From: Oribacterium sp. C9
GTDB lineage: Bacteria; Bacillota; Clostridia; Lachnospirales; Lachnospiraceae
DNA: 64,000 bases
Direction of reading: 5' to 3'
Assembly: GCF_002007235.1 (NCBI RefSeq)
Contig: NZ_MUHW01000023.1
Span: forward strand, 1 to 64,000
Below, one piece after another: positions 8,180 through 15,730 of the stretch (positions are counted from its first letter, which is position 1; each line of letters starts with the position of its first letter). A program made the position numbers and the translations under genes. Under the pieces are notes generated by a model that had not been told where the DNA came from, made no database searches, and saw only the letters and a program-made list of their open reading frames with translations.

Positions 8180-8749
8180 TCAGTTGGAATCCTTTGGAAC
8201 GGAGTTCTTTGATGATCGCTGCTTTTTCGCCTTGAGTAGTGCAGCTTCCTTTTCTTCTCTCAAGGCGATCTCTTTTTTTATTACTTCAATTTCCGCCTTC
8301 ATGTATTCGTTTTCAGCTCTTAATCGAACTAATTCTTCGTATTCAGATTCATTGGGTTTAGGTGGTTTTCTGGTGCCAACTTTTTTCATATCGAGGTTCC
8401 TTGGTTTACGGCCTTTCTGTTTTGGTATAAGACCATTGTAACCGTAAATCTTATATTTGCTAACCCATTGATAAAGTTGTCCATCATTAATACCTGCAGA
8501 AAAAGCCACGCTTTTGATAGATTCTCCAGCCAAAACACGCGCAACCAAGGCATAACGACCCTCTGGCGTCCATTCTTTATTATGGCCTTTGTGCCTTAAT
8601 GCATCTGGACCACATGATTCTTCAATTCTAACCCACCTTCGTATTGTTTTGCGAAAATCTTCAGTATTAAGCCCATCCGGTGTATCAGGCCATTGCCCTT
8701 GGTAATACAATTCCACTGCTTTTCTCTTGTAATCATAGCTGTAGCGCAT
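8180..8749 (-). CDS. IS3-family OrfA (helix-turn-helix and leucine zipper)
   Basis: I chose the ATG at 8747-8749, which has AAGGAGGG upstream; the longer frame to 8791 would start inside the terminal repeat. The protein of about 189 residues has two helix-turn-helix units (KRKAVELYYQG and IKSVAFSAGINDGQLYQWVSKY) and a C-terminal leucine zipper (LRAENEYMKAEIEVIKKEI). The slippery run AAAAAG on the minus strand at 8222-8227 lies in the region where the OrfA and OrfB frames overlap and should direct the -1 frameshift. It recognises the element ends and joins OrfB as a fusion. Confidence 0.9.
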   Translation of the reverse strand: MRYSYDYKRKAVELYYQGQWPDTPDGLNTEDFRKTIRRWVRIEESCGPDALRHKGHNKEWTPEGRYALVARVLAGESIKSVAFSAGINDGQLYQWVSKYKIYGYNGLIPKQKGRKPRNLDMKKVGTRKPPKPNESEYEELVRLRAENEYMKAEIEVIKKEIALREEKEAALLKAKKQRSSKNSVPKDSN

Positions 8750-8810
8750 AAAAATACCCTCCTTACTGGTTGTCCAGTAAAGAGGGTACATATCATCATC
8801 GCATCCGAAA

Positions 8811-8819
8811 GGGCTTTTT
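8811..8819 (-). terminator. proximal arm of the antiporter terminator, split by IS3
   Basis: GGGCTTTTT pairs with AAAAAGCCC at 7307-7315; the IS3 element lies in the loop between them. Confidence 0.6.
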
Positions 8820-8826
8820 GAGCTTC

Positions 8827-8850
8827 GTTCACAGTGACAGGTACCTATGG
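8827..8850 (-). repeat. dispersed repeat, single arm
   Basis: The plus strand reads GTTCACAGTGACAGGTACC then TATGG, a variant of the repeat at 5806-5859, 14664-14685 and 17272-17293. It sits between the antiporter stop codon and its split terminator. Confidence 0.65.
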
Positions 8851-8852
8851 TC

Positions 8853-10034
8853 TTACGGTTTTTTGCTTAACAGATTTTTATATGTGCTGTCTATAGCAAA
8901 GGCGCCGAGTGGTGCAGTGATCACTATTGCAAGAACGGCAACTGTAAGTACTACATCGCCGCAGGAGAGCCCCATGGATAATGGGATGCCGCCGATTGCC
9001 GCCTGAACTGTAGCTTTCGGTGTATATGCCATCATGATAAACAGTCGCTCTTTTCTATTGAGCTTAGTGCCGATAAGGCATAAAAGCACTCCGAGCATCC
9101 TGAATATCAATACACCCATGATCAGCAGAATTGCTCTTAGTCCGACGTTTCCTATGTAGTAAATATTGATTGCTGCCCCCACAAGAACAAACAGTAATAC
9201 TTCAGCCGCTACCCAGAGCTTTTCATATTTTTTTGATAGTCTTTCCGCAACGATCTGTCTTTTCTTCTGCAATCCTATTCCGATAAACATTATCGAAATA
9301 AGTGCAGAGAATGTTATCGGTGTATGCATTGAGTCTTCCATGTAAACAAGAATGAAAGATATACACAGAATGATCAGTACCTTTACGGTGTCACGAATAT
9401 GAACGTTTTTAAAATAAAATGCCAGAGCCGAGCCTATCAGGAGTCCAATGATCATGCCAAGAAATATTGATACAGGAATATTTACGAAACTTGTCAGTGA
9501 AATTTCCTGTCCCTGAGCCATGCTTAAAAATGTCGAAAAAAGTACTATAACGTAAACGTCATCAACAGATGCACCCGCCAGGATGAGCTGAGGGATACCC
9601 TCTTCTGTACCATAACCTTCATCCATCAGTTTTACCATTCTGGGGACGACAACGGCGGGTGATACAGCAGCAAGCACAGCTCCGAGAATTGCAGCGTCAA
9701 GAAGAGGTAGTCCGAGTAATCCGGGAGCAAGAATAAGCATTCCTATAAGTTCACATGTAGCAGGTACAAAGCACATCAGAAAAGCAGGTCTTCCGATTTT
9801 CTTCAGTCCTGATACATCGAGACCGAGCCCCGCTCTTGTCAGGATTATGATGAGAGCTATTTTTCGAAGTTCAGAAGATATCCCGAGAATGCTTCCATCT
9901 ATAAGATTCAGTACATAGAGCCCTAGCAGAATGCCGGTTATCAATAATCCAATAAGACTTGGAAGCTTGAGTTTTTTGCAAATAAAACCAAGAGACATTC
10001 CTAAAATAAAAATAAGCGAAATACTGAGTAACAT
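8853..10034 (-). CDS. cation/proton antiporter (CPA2 type) under fluoride riboswitch control
   Basis: This 393-residue membrane protein has about 12 hydrophobic segments and the Na+/H+ exchanger fold (KLPSLIGLLITGILLG near the N-terminus; AGASVDDVYVIVLF, whose acidic pair D-D is in the position of the ion-binding aspartates of this family; a late GGIPLSMG). I chose the ATG at 10032-10034: GGAGGG is nine bases upstream, and a longer frame to 10100 would run through the riboswitch terminator. Antiporters of this superfamily are known members of fluoride-riboswitch regulons, so the likely job is to protect the cell from fluoride, directly or through ion balance. The ion itself is inferred from the riboswitch only. 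Confidence 0.88.
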   Translation of the reverse strand: MLLSISLIFILGMSLGFICKKLKLPSLIGLLITGILLGLYVLNLIDGSILGISSELRKIALIIILTRAGLGLDVSGLKKIGRPAFLMCFVPATCELIGMLILAPGLLGLPLLDAAILGAVLAAVSPAVVVPRMVKLMDEGYGTEEGIPQLILAGASVDDVYVIVLFSTFLSMAQGQEISLTSFVNIPVSIFLGMIIGLLIGSALAFYFKNVHIRDTVKVLIILCISFILVYMEDSMHTPITFSALISIMFIGIGLQKKRQIVAERLSKKYEKLWVAAEVLLFVLVGAAINIYYIGNVGLRAILLIMGVLIFRMLGVLLCLIGTKLNRKERLFIMMAYTPKATVQAAIGGIPLSMGLSCGDVVLTVAVLAIVITAPLGAFAIDSTYKNLLSKKP

Positions 10035-10058
10035 AAAACCAATCCCTCCTGTGATATC

Positions 10059-10160
10059 AAAAAAGCTGACAACTCCTGCGTGAATAAACGCAGAAGTCAT
10101 CAGCTATAGTAAGCGGTTCAAGTAATTCTACTTAGGGAGAACTTCATTCCCTTGTAGGTT
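10059..10160 (-). promoter_or_regulatory. fluoride (crcB) riboswitch with overlapping terminator
   Basis: On the minus strand the leader contains GGGAATGAAGTTCTCCC (about 10136-10152), an AACCGC segment, and then CTGATGACTTCTGCG (10090-10104). This matches the fluoride aptamer layout: a GGxxATG...CC hairpin whose loop (GAAGT) can form the pseudoknot with ACTTC, and the downstream CTGATG. The same 3' strand is the left arm of a 16-bp terminator (GCTGATGACTTCTGCG, 10089-10104, with 10065-10080) followed by TTTTTT, so aptamer folding and termination are mutually exclusive. Fluoride would switch the antiporter gene on. Confidence 0.85.
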
Positions 10161-10162
10161 TT

Positions 10163-10191
10163 AATATAGCATAGGGGATATATTAAAGCAA
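10163..10191 (-). promoter_or_regulatory. promoter of the fluoride-riboswitch transcript
   Basis: On the minus strand TTGCTT (10186-10191), a 17-bp spacer and TATATT (10163-10168) place the transcription start at about 10156, at the 5' edge of the aptamer. Confidence 0.65.
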
Positions 10192-10440
10192 TAATGTTCA
10201 CAGGGCAATATATCCAAACGGTTTTTTTTCTTCACGAAGAAAAACCGGCCAAATTCATTTCGAATTTAACCGGCAAATATATGATATAAAGATGATAGAG
10301 TGCATAGTATCTGATCATCGGTTTTCAGAGGGTTACCGGCAGATTTGGGGGCTGCCGGCTTTGAGTAATGTGAAAGAAAGTATAGGATAGCCAAAAAACA
10401 AGCATACTTAAACAAGCTATCCAAAGAATAGCTTTTATTA
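10192..10440. other. non-coding segment with three hairpins
   Basis: There is no gene. Three stems follow one another: CGGTTTTT...CTTC with CGAAGAAAAACCG (about 10218-10248), CCGG..AAATTC with GAATTT..CCGG (about 10245-10275), and CCGGCAG with CTGCCGG (about 10335-10357). They may be terminators or part of the IS110 flank. Confidence 0.4.
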
Positions 10441-10465
10441 AAAAAATAGATTATTGAGATTAATG

Positions 10466-11728
10466 TTATGAAGCTATATTAGATTCCTTGATTATTCCCT
10501 CAGCAATCAAAAGCTTCATTGCTTGTTTGATAGCCTTCTCTTTCTGCTTTTCCTTGAGGGTTCCAGGCATATCAATTTTATATAGATCGGTTGGGTTCCA
10601 TACTTCGCCCGTAGATAACATATGATAGGCAGCTGTAAGGATCATCCTGGCGATTGCGATGATGGCACGTTTCTTACCACGACGTTTAAAAATATGCTCA
10701 TATTTGACTTTGTAATAAGGAGACTTTTTGGATTTTACGGCTGAATGGGCGGCTTGCACCAATGCAGGTTTTAGGTATACACCGGCACGTGTAATCCGAA
10801 CAGATTTCTTTTTACCTGCAGACTCGTTATTACCTGGAGTCAGTCCAGCCCAACAGCATAAACGCTTGGAATTAGAAAACTGTGACATATCCGTACCAAT
10901 CTCAGAAAGAATTGTAATTGCAGAATTACGATCAACTCCGGGAATGGTACACAACAACTTGATAGCACTTTCATAAGGTTCGACCAGCGAATCAACCATT
11001 GAGTCTATATCAGCTATCGTAGACGTGATATAATCCATGTGAGCGTGGACAAGACGCATACGATATTTTTGGGGATCAGTCATTTGATACCCTTCGATGG
11101 ACTCAATGACACTCTCGGACTTCTTCTTGAGCGAACGAAGTAGTCTTGAGGATATTTCTTCGTGGTTGATGGAATTGTCGGACTGTTTAAGAAGGTAGTC
11201 GATTACAGAGGTGGCTGATTTCCCGAAGATATCGGAAACAACTGAATCCAATGCGACGTTACAAACGGTAAGTGCATTCTGAAATCGATTTTTCTCACTG
11301 GTCTTACAGGAAGTCAGTTTATATCGATATCTCGTAAACTCTCTGAGAATACGGATTTCTTTACACGGTATATAACTTCCCGGTACTAATCCTAATCTGA
11401 ACAGATCTCCGATCCACTTGGAATCTTTGGCATCATCCTTGTTCCCTTTGACAGCCTTTACCCATTTGGGATTGGCGATGGTGACGTTGATTTCGTCTTC
11501 CAAAAGGTTGAACACAGGTATCCAATATTTTCCAGTAGATTCCATACAGATATCACGGCAAGAATTATCCAGCAGCCATTTCTTAAACTCAAGAATCGAA
11601 TTGTTGAAAGTGGAGAATCGTTTCTTCTGATAAAAAGGTTGGAATCCGGAAGTGGTTTTGATGATTGTGGCAACGAGAAAAGATTTGTGAACATCGACGC
11701 CACAGCAGGTCTGATAAACAACTTTCAT
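10466..11728 (-). CDS. IS110-family transposase (DEDD recombinase)
   Basis: This is a 420-residue recombinase. The ATG at 11726-11728 has AAAGGAGC upstream and gives the standard start MKVVYQTCCGVDVHKSF, where the Asp of GVDVHK is the first residue of the RuvC-like DEDD site. The N-terminal domain also has CMESTGKYW. The C-terminal Transposase_20 domain has LLCTIPGVDRNSAITILSEI and the conserved serine region around CCWAGLTPG. IS110 enzymes are guided by a bridge RNA encoded in the non-coding end. Length and motifs are complete, so the element may be active. Confidence 0.93.
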   Translation of the reverse strand: MKVVYQTCCGVDVHKSFLVATIIKTTSGFQPFYQKKRFSTFNNSILEFKKWLLDNSCRDICMESTGKYWIPVFNLLEDEINVTIANPKWVKAVKGNKDDAKDSKWIGDLFRLGLVPGSYIPCKEIRILREFTRYRYKLTSCKTSEKNRFQNALTVCNVALDSVVSDIFGKSATSVIDYLLKQSDNSINHEEISSRLLRSLKKKSESVIESIEGYQMTDPQKYRMRLVHAHMDYITSTIADIDSMVDSLVEPYESAIKLLCTIPGVDRNSAITILSEIGTDMSQFSNSKRLCCWAGLTPGNNESAGKKKSVRITRAGVYLKPALVQAAHSAVKSKKSPYYKVKYEHIFKRRGKKRAIIAIARMILTAAYHMLSTGEVWNPTDLYKIDMPGTLKEKQKEKAIKQAMKLLIAEGIIKESNIAS

Positions 11729-12000
11729 AGGCACAGCTCCTTTCTTTAAGAATAAAGAGAAGCCATTGACTGTTCCACCACACAATTAACAATAGTTAAA
11801 ACAATTCTTAATGTACGGTCTAAGAGAGCCACTTATTTGTGCTTGAAAGGTAGAACTTACACTGATTAGTATGCCGTCTAAAACGAAAAAGTATTTACGA
11901 CTAAAAGCCACGTGCTTTGTAGTGTAGCTTCTCGCTTTTATTATAAATACATACTAAAGGACGGTCGATACTTTCATATCTATTTGTGCCGCCGCTTGCC
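11729..12000 (-). ncRNA. candidate bridge-RNA region of the IS110 element
   Basis: This non-coding stretch upstream of the recombinase is where IS110-group elements encode their bridge RNA. It has internal structure: a stable hairpin with GCCGCCG / CGGCGGC arms at about 11990-12007, and the octamer TTAGTATG in both orientations (plus at about 11865, inverted at about 11946, plus again near 12014) next to GACGG/CCGTC blocks. Target- and donor-binding loops were not assigned. Confidence 0.45.
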
Positions 12001-12034
12001 GGCGGCATGGAAATTAGTATGAAAAAACTTCTAT

Positions 12035-12062
12035 AGGGTATCAGATGTTCCTCATCTGATGA
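12035..12062. other. hairpin beside the IS110 non-coding end
   Basis: ATCAGATG and CATCTGAT form a perfect 8-bp stem around a short loop. It lies between the DUF1848 gene and the IS110 region and has no T-run on the minus strand, so its role is unclear. Confidence 0.4.
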
Positions 12063-12118
12063 ATTTATAATATCACTCTATACTGAAAAGAAACTGAAAC
12101 TTGAAATATTTTCTGTCC

Positions 12119-13051
12119 CTAAACAAAAGACAGCTCCATCTGCCCGTTAACCCATGATTTTTGTGCTACATCATGTATTTTGTCTCCGTCAGAATAATTC
12201 CCGATAAGAAACGGAGACTTCGGATCATGAAGCCTGCTTTGCGAGAGTACTATTTCCGGTTCTGCGTTGGCATAACAGTACTTACAGAGATGCTTACAGG
12301 TATTATAGGCTCCTATGTCACATGTAATATAACAGGAACATTCTGCCCTTGCACCTTTTTTCTTAGGAGCATCAAGCCTCTTTCCTATTGCTTTCTCATA
12401 ATCACTTATCCTCATGCATCCTCCACAGTCGGCACCATACTCCGAAAGCTCATCACCTTCAGCACAGGGTTTTACAGTCATTCCATGAAGGGACGCAATC
12501 TTTATCATTTCTTTTCCAAGTCTTAGCCTCTGATCTTTACTTATTTCTCTTGCCTCCGGAAAATTCCTCCTTACCTTAGGGAAAAGATCAATGAAACTGA
12601 TGACTACCGTTTCCGCGCATCCGTGAAGGGCAGATGCAATCTGCTCAAACGCATGTATATGATACTCTTCTGTATACCTGTCAGAAATAAAAATCGGATC
12701 ATACCGCCATCCCATGGAATTCTTTCCAACCATTTGAGATAACTTTTTAAAATCTTCTATCAGCTTATGTTTGTCCGGTACATTAGGTTCGATATCTCTC
12801 CCATAGGGAGTTATTGTCACAAACCAGTACTGACCGTAAGGTTTAAGAAGATCCATGTATTTGAACATTGGTGAAGGATTCTTTGTACAGAACCCGATAA
12901 CATCAACTACATCAGGTGAAAGACGGTAACGGCTGACCTGTTCAGGATTATAGGGATTACGGACACATACAAAACCTTCTTTAAGCCTTCTGGAAAACCA
13001 TTCCGAATAAAATGCAGGTATGTCCGTCCTTTGTCCTGTGTTTATTATCAT
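12119..13051 (-). CDS. DUF1848 protein, probable iron-sulfur/radical SAM-like
   Basis: This 310-residue protein matches the DUF1848 family. The N-terminal half resembles a barrel (DIPAFYSEWF; WRYDPIFIS). The C-terminus has a cysteine cluster: CGGC around residue 215 and then CKHLCKYCYAN, a CxxxCxxC pattern like that binding a 4Fe-4S cluster in radical SAM enzymes. The cysteines come after the barrel instead of before it, which is characteristic of this family. The substrate is unknown. It is a single gene, with the cupin gene upstream on the same strand after about 50 bp, so the two may share a transcript. Confidence 0.8.
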   Translation of the reverse strand: MIINTGQRTDIPAFYSEWFSRRLKEGFVCVRNPYNPEQVSRYRLSPDVVDVIGFCTKNPSPMFKYMDLLKPYGQYWFVTITPYGRDIEPNVPDKHKLIEDFKKLSQMVGKNSMGWRYDPIFISDRYTEEYHIHAFEQIASALHGCAETVVISFIDLFPKVRRNFPEAREISKDQRLRLGKEMIKIASLHGMTVKPCAEGDELSEYGADCGGCMRISDYEKAIGKRLDAPKKKGARAECSCYITCDIGAYNTCKHLCKYCYANAEPEIVLSQSRLHDPKSPFLIGNYSDGDKIHDVAQKSWVNGQMELSFV

Positions 13052-13102
13052 TACCTATCACCGCCTCACAAGATGATCCTACTGTATCCTTAGCACCTTG
13101 CC

Positions 13103-13456
13103 TTAGTATACCACCGCATCATCTGCTGTGTATTCTTCAATAGAACCTGCTTTAACCTGGATACATGCGTAGCTTAACTCTGAATCATCAGCTGCAAAAA
13201 ACTGTCTCTTTCCTTCAGGTGAAATCTTAACTACATCACCTTTAGCGATTTCAACATCTTCTCCATCTATCGAAGCCCTGCCCTTTCCGGAAAGGATGAT
13301 ATAAATCTCTTCGTTCTTCTTATGTGAGTGTACAAAGGGAACACTTGCTCCGGCAGGAAGATGGTTAATACTTATCTCTGCTCCTGTTAATCCAAGCACG
13401 TCATGAAGCTCTGTTCTTGGGTCCTCAGTTACATTTACTTTTTTAAAATTTGACAT
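13103..13456 (-). CDS. small cupin-domain protein
   Basis: This 117-residue protein is a single cupin barrel. Motif 1 (SHKKNEEIYIILSGKG) carries the His and Glu expected to bind a metal; motif 2 (IAKGDVVKISPEGKRQFF) lacks the usual second His. ATG with GGAGG upstream. It is divergent from an HxlR regulator 145 bp away, an arrangement that often means the regulator controls the cupin gene. The substrate is unknown. Such proteins often handle quinones, sugars or reactive aldehydes. Confidence 0.82.
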   Translation of the reverse strand: MSNFKKVNVTEDPRTELHDVLGLTGAEISINHLPAGASVPFVHSHKKNEEIYIILSGKGRASIDGEDVEIAKGDVVKISPEGKRQFFAADDSELSYACIQVKAGSIEEYTADDAVVY

Positions 13457-13601
13457 ATTGTTTTTCCTCCATTTGTTTGCTATTTGTTTTTGTTTGCTGT
13501 ATCATCATTTTATTCCCAAGAATTATTTAAACAAGTACGAACATTTATAATACATAGTTACATTTTTGATACTATTGTGCATTTTCAAGGAGAAAATTTT
13601 T

Positions 13602-13934
13602 ATGAAAAGTATTTATGGTCAATGTCCTTATGCAACAACCCAAAGAGTCCTTCAAGGGAAGTGGTCTATAGTTATCCTCTTTCAGCTTAGTACCGGGACA
13701 AAACGTTTTAACGAACTCGAACGTAACATTCCGGAAGTAACAAGAACGATGCTCACAAGACAGTTAAGACAATTAGAGGATGATAAGCTGATCGTCAGAA
13801 AAGTATACGCTGAAGTTCCGCCAAGAGTAGAATACAGCCTTAGCGAAATGGGCGAAAAATTCAGGAAGGTATTGGACCAGATCGAATTATTCGGATTTGA
13901 ATATATTGAAGAATTAAAGAAATGCAATGCTTAA
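13602..13934 (+). CDS. HxlR-family transcriptional regulator
   Basis: This is a 110-residue winged-helix regulator. The ATG at 13602 has AAGGAG upstream; the longer frame has none. It has the family pattern: Cys8 in YGQCPYATTQ, then LQGKWSIVILFQL, the recognition region RFNELERNIPEVTRTMLTRQ and the wing with VPPRVEYSLSE. The N-terminal cysteine is the redox or electrophile sensor in studied HxlR proteins (HypR, YodB type), so a response to quinones or aldehydes is plausible. It lies 12 bp before a Nudix gene and divergent from the cupin gene; both are likely targets. Confidence 0.9.
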   Translation: MKSIYGQCPYATTQRVLQGKWSIVILFQLSTGTKRFNELERNIPEVTRTMLTRQLRQLEDDKLIVRKVYAEVPPRVEYSLSEMGEKFRKVLDQIELFGFEYIEELKKCNA

Positions 13935-13946
13935 TGGAGGTTGACA

Positions 13947-14477
13947 ATGAGTGAAATAAGAGACAAGAACGGACTTACAGAAGAAGAATATTTGAAATCC
14001 TATGATTCCAATAAGTGGAAGAAGCCGTCATTGACAGCAGACATCTGCATAATCACAAAGAAGTTCTCAGAAGAAATGGTACTACTCATAAAGAGAGGAA
14101 ATCATCCATGTCTCGGGAAATGGGCCTTTCCCGGAGGCTTTTCTGAAGAAGGTGAGCGAATTGAGGAAACAGCTGCGAGAGAGCTTCTGGAAGAAACCGG
14201 TGTTAAAATGGCACCGAAAGATCTTACATTAATAGGAATTTACAGTAAGCCGGGAAGGGATCCCCGCGGATGGACAGTTTCAGCAGCATATTTGGCTGTT
14301 GTTGATCCTGATAAGGTAAAGCCTATTGCCGCGGATGATGCTGCGGATGCCGAATGGTTTACTGTTATACATGAAAATGACAATTACCGATTCGTGAATG
14401 GCGAAACAGTACTTACCCTTAAAGATCTAGCATTTGATCATGATGATATAATGATGGATGCGTTAAAGAAAGCATGA
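13947..14477 (+). CDS. Nudix hydrolase
   Basis: This 176-residue protein has a full Nudix box: GGFSEEGERIEETAARELLE followed by ETGV (about residues 66-90), with the REL-EE residues that bind Mg2+. I chose the ATG at 13947 six bases after GGAGG. The length and the N-terminal extension suggest an ADP-ribose pyrophosphatase-like enzyme, but the substrate cannot be read from the box. It follows the HxlR gene closely and probably forms an operon with it. A terminator lies 15 bp downstream. Confidence 0.9.
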   Translation: MSEIRDKNGLTEEEYLKSYDSNKWKKPSLTADICIITKKFSEEMVLLIKRGNHPCLGKWAFPGGFSEEGERIEETAARELLEETGVKMAPKDLTLIGIYSKPGRDPRGWTVSAAYLAVVDPDKVKPIAADDAADAEWFTVIHENDNYRFVNGETVLTLKDLAFDHDDIMMDALKKA

Positions 14478-14492
14478 CAGGCAGAAAGGGAC

Positions 14493-14540
14493 GGATTTAG
14501 CAGTGCAAAACATGTGCCTGCTAAATCCGCTCTCTTTTAG
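14493..14540 (+). terminator. terminator of the HxlR-Nudix operon
   Basis: An 11-bp stem GGATTTAGCAG / CTGCTAAATCC is followed by GCTCTCTTTT. Confidence 0.85.
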
Positions 14541-14553
14541 GAAATAAAATATT

Positions 14554-14635
14554 TATGATGTAAGCACATTGCACACGAATGTGTGCGTTGGTGCTAATCA
14601 GTGAGTGCCAAATACTTTTGACACTCACATCATAT
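14554..14635. repeat. structured element: three-way junction of stems
   Basis: Outer arms TATGATGT (14554-14561) and ACATCATA (14628-14635) enclose two hairpins. The first is GCAC..GCACAC with GTGTGC..GTGC (14564-14594). The second is GTGAGTGCCAAA with TTTTGACACTCAC (14601-14627). Nothing in the sequence says whether it works as DNA or RNA. Confidence 0.5.
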
Positions 14636-14663
14636 TATCTCCTTCTCATTTAGAAATTCCGAA

Positions 14664-14685
14664 ATAGGTGCCTGTCACTGTGAAC
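14664..14685 (+). repeat. dispersed repeat, single arm
   Basis: This copy of GGTGCCTGTCACTGTGAAC is identical over 28 bp (from CGAAATA to CTC) to the copy at 17272-17293. Confidence 0.8.
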
Positions 14686-14716
14686 TCTGATAAACTTACA
14701 ATTGCTACTCTTTTAA

Positions 14717-14932
14717 TCATAAACCCTCCGTTAACTTTGGAATTGTGAACCATGCAGCATAGCCTACACCCTTGCTGTAGGAATTTGGAGATTTAAAATG
14801 TATTTCAACACAAAACCTCTGCCCTTTTTTCCAAAAGTACAGTTCGAAACATACCTTTTCGGGTATATTTTGATCAGTCCCGGAGTCAGTATTCCATCTG
14901 CCATAATTCATAGAAAAATTTTGTGTTGACAA
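14717..14932 (-). CDS. 71-residue ORF, probably a gene remnant
   Basis: The frame opens with TTG or a later ATG without a good ribosome site. It encodes an unrecognised sequence rich in aromatic residues (VCFELYFWKKGQRF; GYAAWFTIPKL). It lies between the dispersed repeat at 14685 and the RpiB-like gene, in a stretch where other remnants occur, so it may be the end of a lost gene. Confidence 0.3.
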   Translation of the reverse strand: MSTQNFSMNYGRWNTDSGTDQNIPEKVCFELYFWKKGQRFCVEIHFKSPNSYSKGVGYAAWFTIPKLTEGL

Positions 14933-14952
14933 TTATCCTAATCTTGAAGTTA

Positions 14953-15414
14953 TTATTTCACCGGAACACAATGCTTGTCGTTGATATCACATACTTTCTG
15001 TACTCTTCTCCGATATTTTTCTTCCATAAGAGGTTCCGTAGTAAGCCATTTCTTAACTACTTCCATCGCCATAAGACCTCCAATGATCTTTGCGCCAAGA
15101 CAGAGAATATTTGAGTCCGTATGCTCCCTTGCGAGTGTTGCACAGAGTGGATCCTGGCATACTGCCGCATAACAGCCGTTTATCTTATTTGCTATGAGCG
15201 CACTTCCATAACCTACACCGTCACAGAATATTCCCCGGTCACATTCTCCCTTTGCGACCGCAAGAGCTGCCGGGTATACGAAATCAGATAAGTCGCAGGA
15301 CTCCTTGTCATATGTTCCAAAGTCTTTTACTTCATGACCCTGTGATATGAGATACGCTTTTATCTCCTCTTTCATCTCTGTTCCTGCGTGATCGTTTGCC
15401 ATTGCTATTATCAT
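14953..15414 (-). CDS. RpiB/LacA/LacB-family sugar-phosphate isomerase
   Basis: This is a 153-residue protein of the RpiB fold. It starts MIIAMANDHAG (DHAG is the family signature) and keeps the catalytic cysteine, but within CDGVGYGSAL where classical RpiB has CGTGIG. The His in REHTDSNILCLGAK is also present. GGAGG precedes the ATG. RpiB interconverts ribose and ribulose 5-phosphates; relatives act on galactose, allose or tetrose phosphates. The changed active-site loop makes a substrate other than ribose 5-phosphate possible. The gene stands alone, so context does not help. Confidence 0.85.
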   Translation of the reverse strand: MIIAMANDHAGTEMKEEIKAYLISQGHEVKDFGTYDKESCDLSDFVYPAALAVAKGECDRGIFCDGVGYGSALIANKINGCYAAVCQDPLCATLAREHTDSNILCLGAKIIGGLMAMEVVKKWLTTEPLMEEKYRRRVQKVCDINDKHCVPVK

Positions 15415-15675
15415 AGTAACCCTCCTCGTATATAACTTATACCTGATAAACCTTAGTTTATGATGTTTTCTGAAATCAATTTATCTATCCATATTATTAA
15501 ACGACAAACTGTTTTGTACAATAGTCAACTGGACTTTAGCTAACTATGCAGAATTGGGTTAGTTCTTACTCAAAACTAAACTGTTTTTATTTCCTCCAAG
15601 GGGTAAGATAAAAATAAAAAAGAGTATAAGGAATGATCATCCGGAGACTTCGATTCCTCTCTGAAATGCTCATCT
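15415..15675. other. intergenic region without a supported gene
   Basis: This is the AT-rich region upstream of the RpiB-like gene and downstream of the DUF488 gene. It presumably holds the promoter of the former. No gene, repeat or strong hairpin is visible before the terminator at 15676. Confidence 0.4.
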
Positions 15676-15713
15676 AAAAATAGCTGCACGACCGTAAAAT
15701 CAGTCGTGCAGCT
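15676..15713 (-). terminator. terminator of the GNAT-DUF488 operon
   Basis: A perfect 11-bp stem AGCTGCACGAC / GTCGTGCAGCT has a minus-strand ATTTTTA run after it, 18 bp beyond the DUF488 stop codon. Confidence 0.85.
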
Positions 15714-15730
15714 ACACATCATTTCTCAAT

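Larger units (their letters stand above)
7325..8795 (-). mobile_element. IS3-family insertion sequence (orfA/orfB)
   Basis: The inverted ends share TGATATGTACCC (7325-7336 and the complement at 8784-8795), followed by a second common block CTGGACA. A 3-bp repeat TCA flanks both sides (7322-7324, 8796-8798), in line with IS3 target duplications; the exact boundary is a few bases uncertain because the ends are palindromic. The two overlapping reading frames and the A-rich slippery site give the standard IS3 organisation. Both genes are full length. Confidence 0.85.
10440..12000 (-). mobile_element. IS110-family insertion sequence (ends approximate)
   Basis: The element consists of the transposase gene plus a non-coding end of roughly 270 bp upstream of it. 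IS110 elements lack obvious terminal inverted repeats and usually make no clear target duplication, so I could not fix the borders. Candidates lie near 10380-10450 and 12000-12040. Confidence 0.6.

Noticed and set aside
10035-10100. Longer antiporter start at 10100
   Set aside because: The extra codons lie within the riboswitch terminator and have no ribosome site.
10370-12062. Exact ends and core repeat of the IS110 element
   Set aside because: Short shared strings such as TATAGG near 10383 and 12033 are too short to prove the borders without an empty site.
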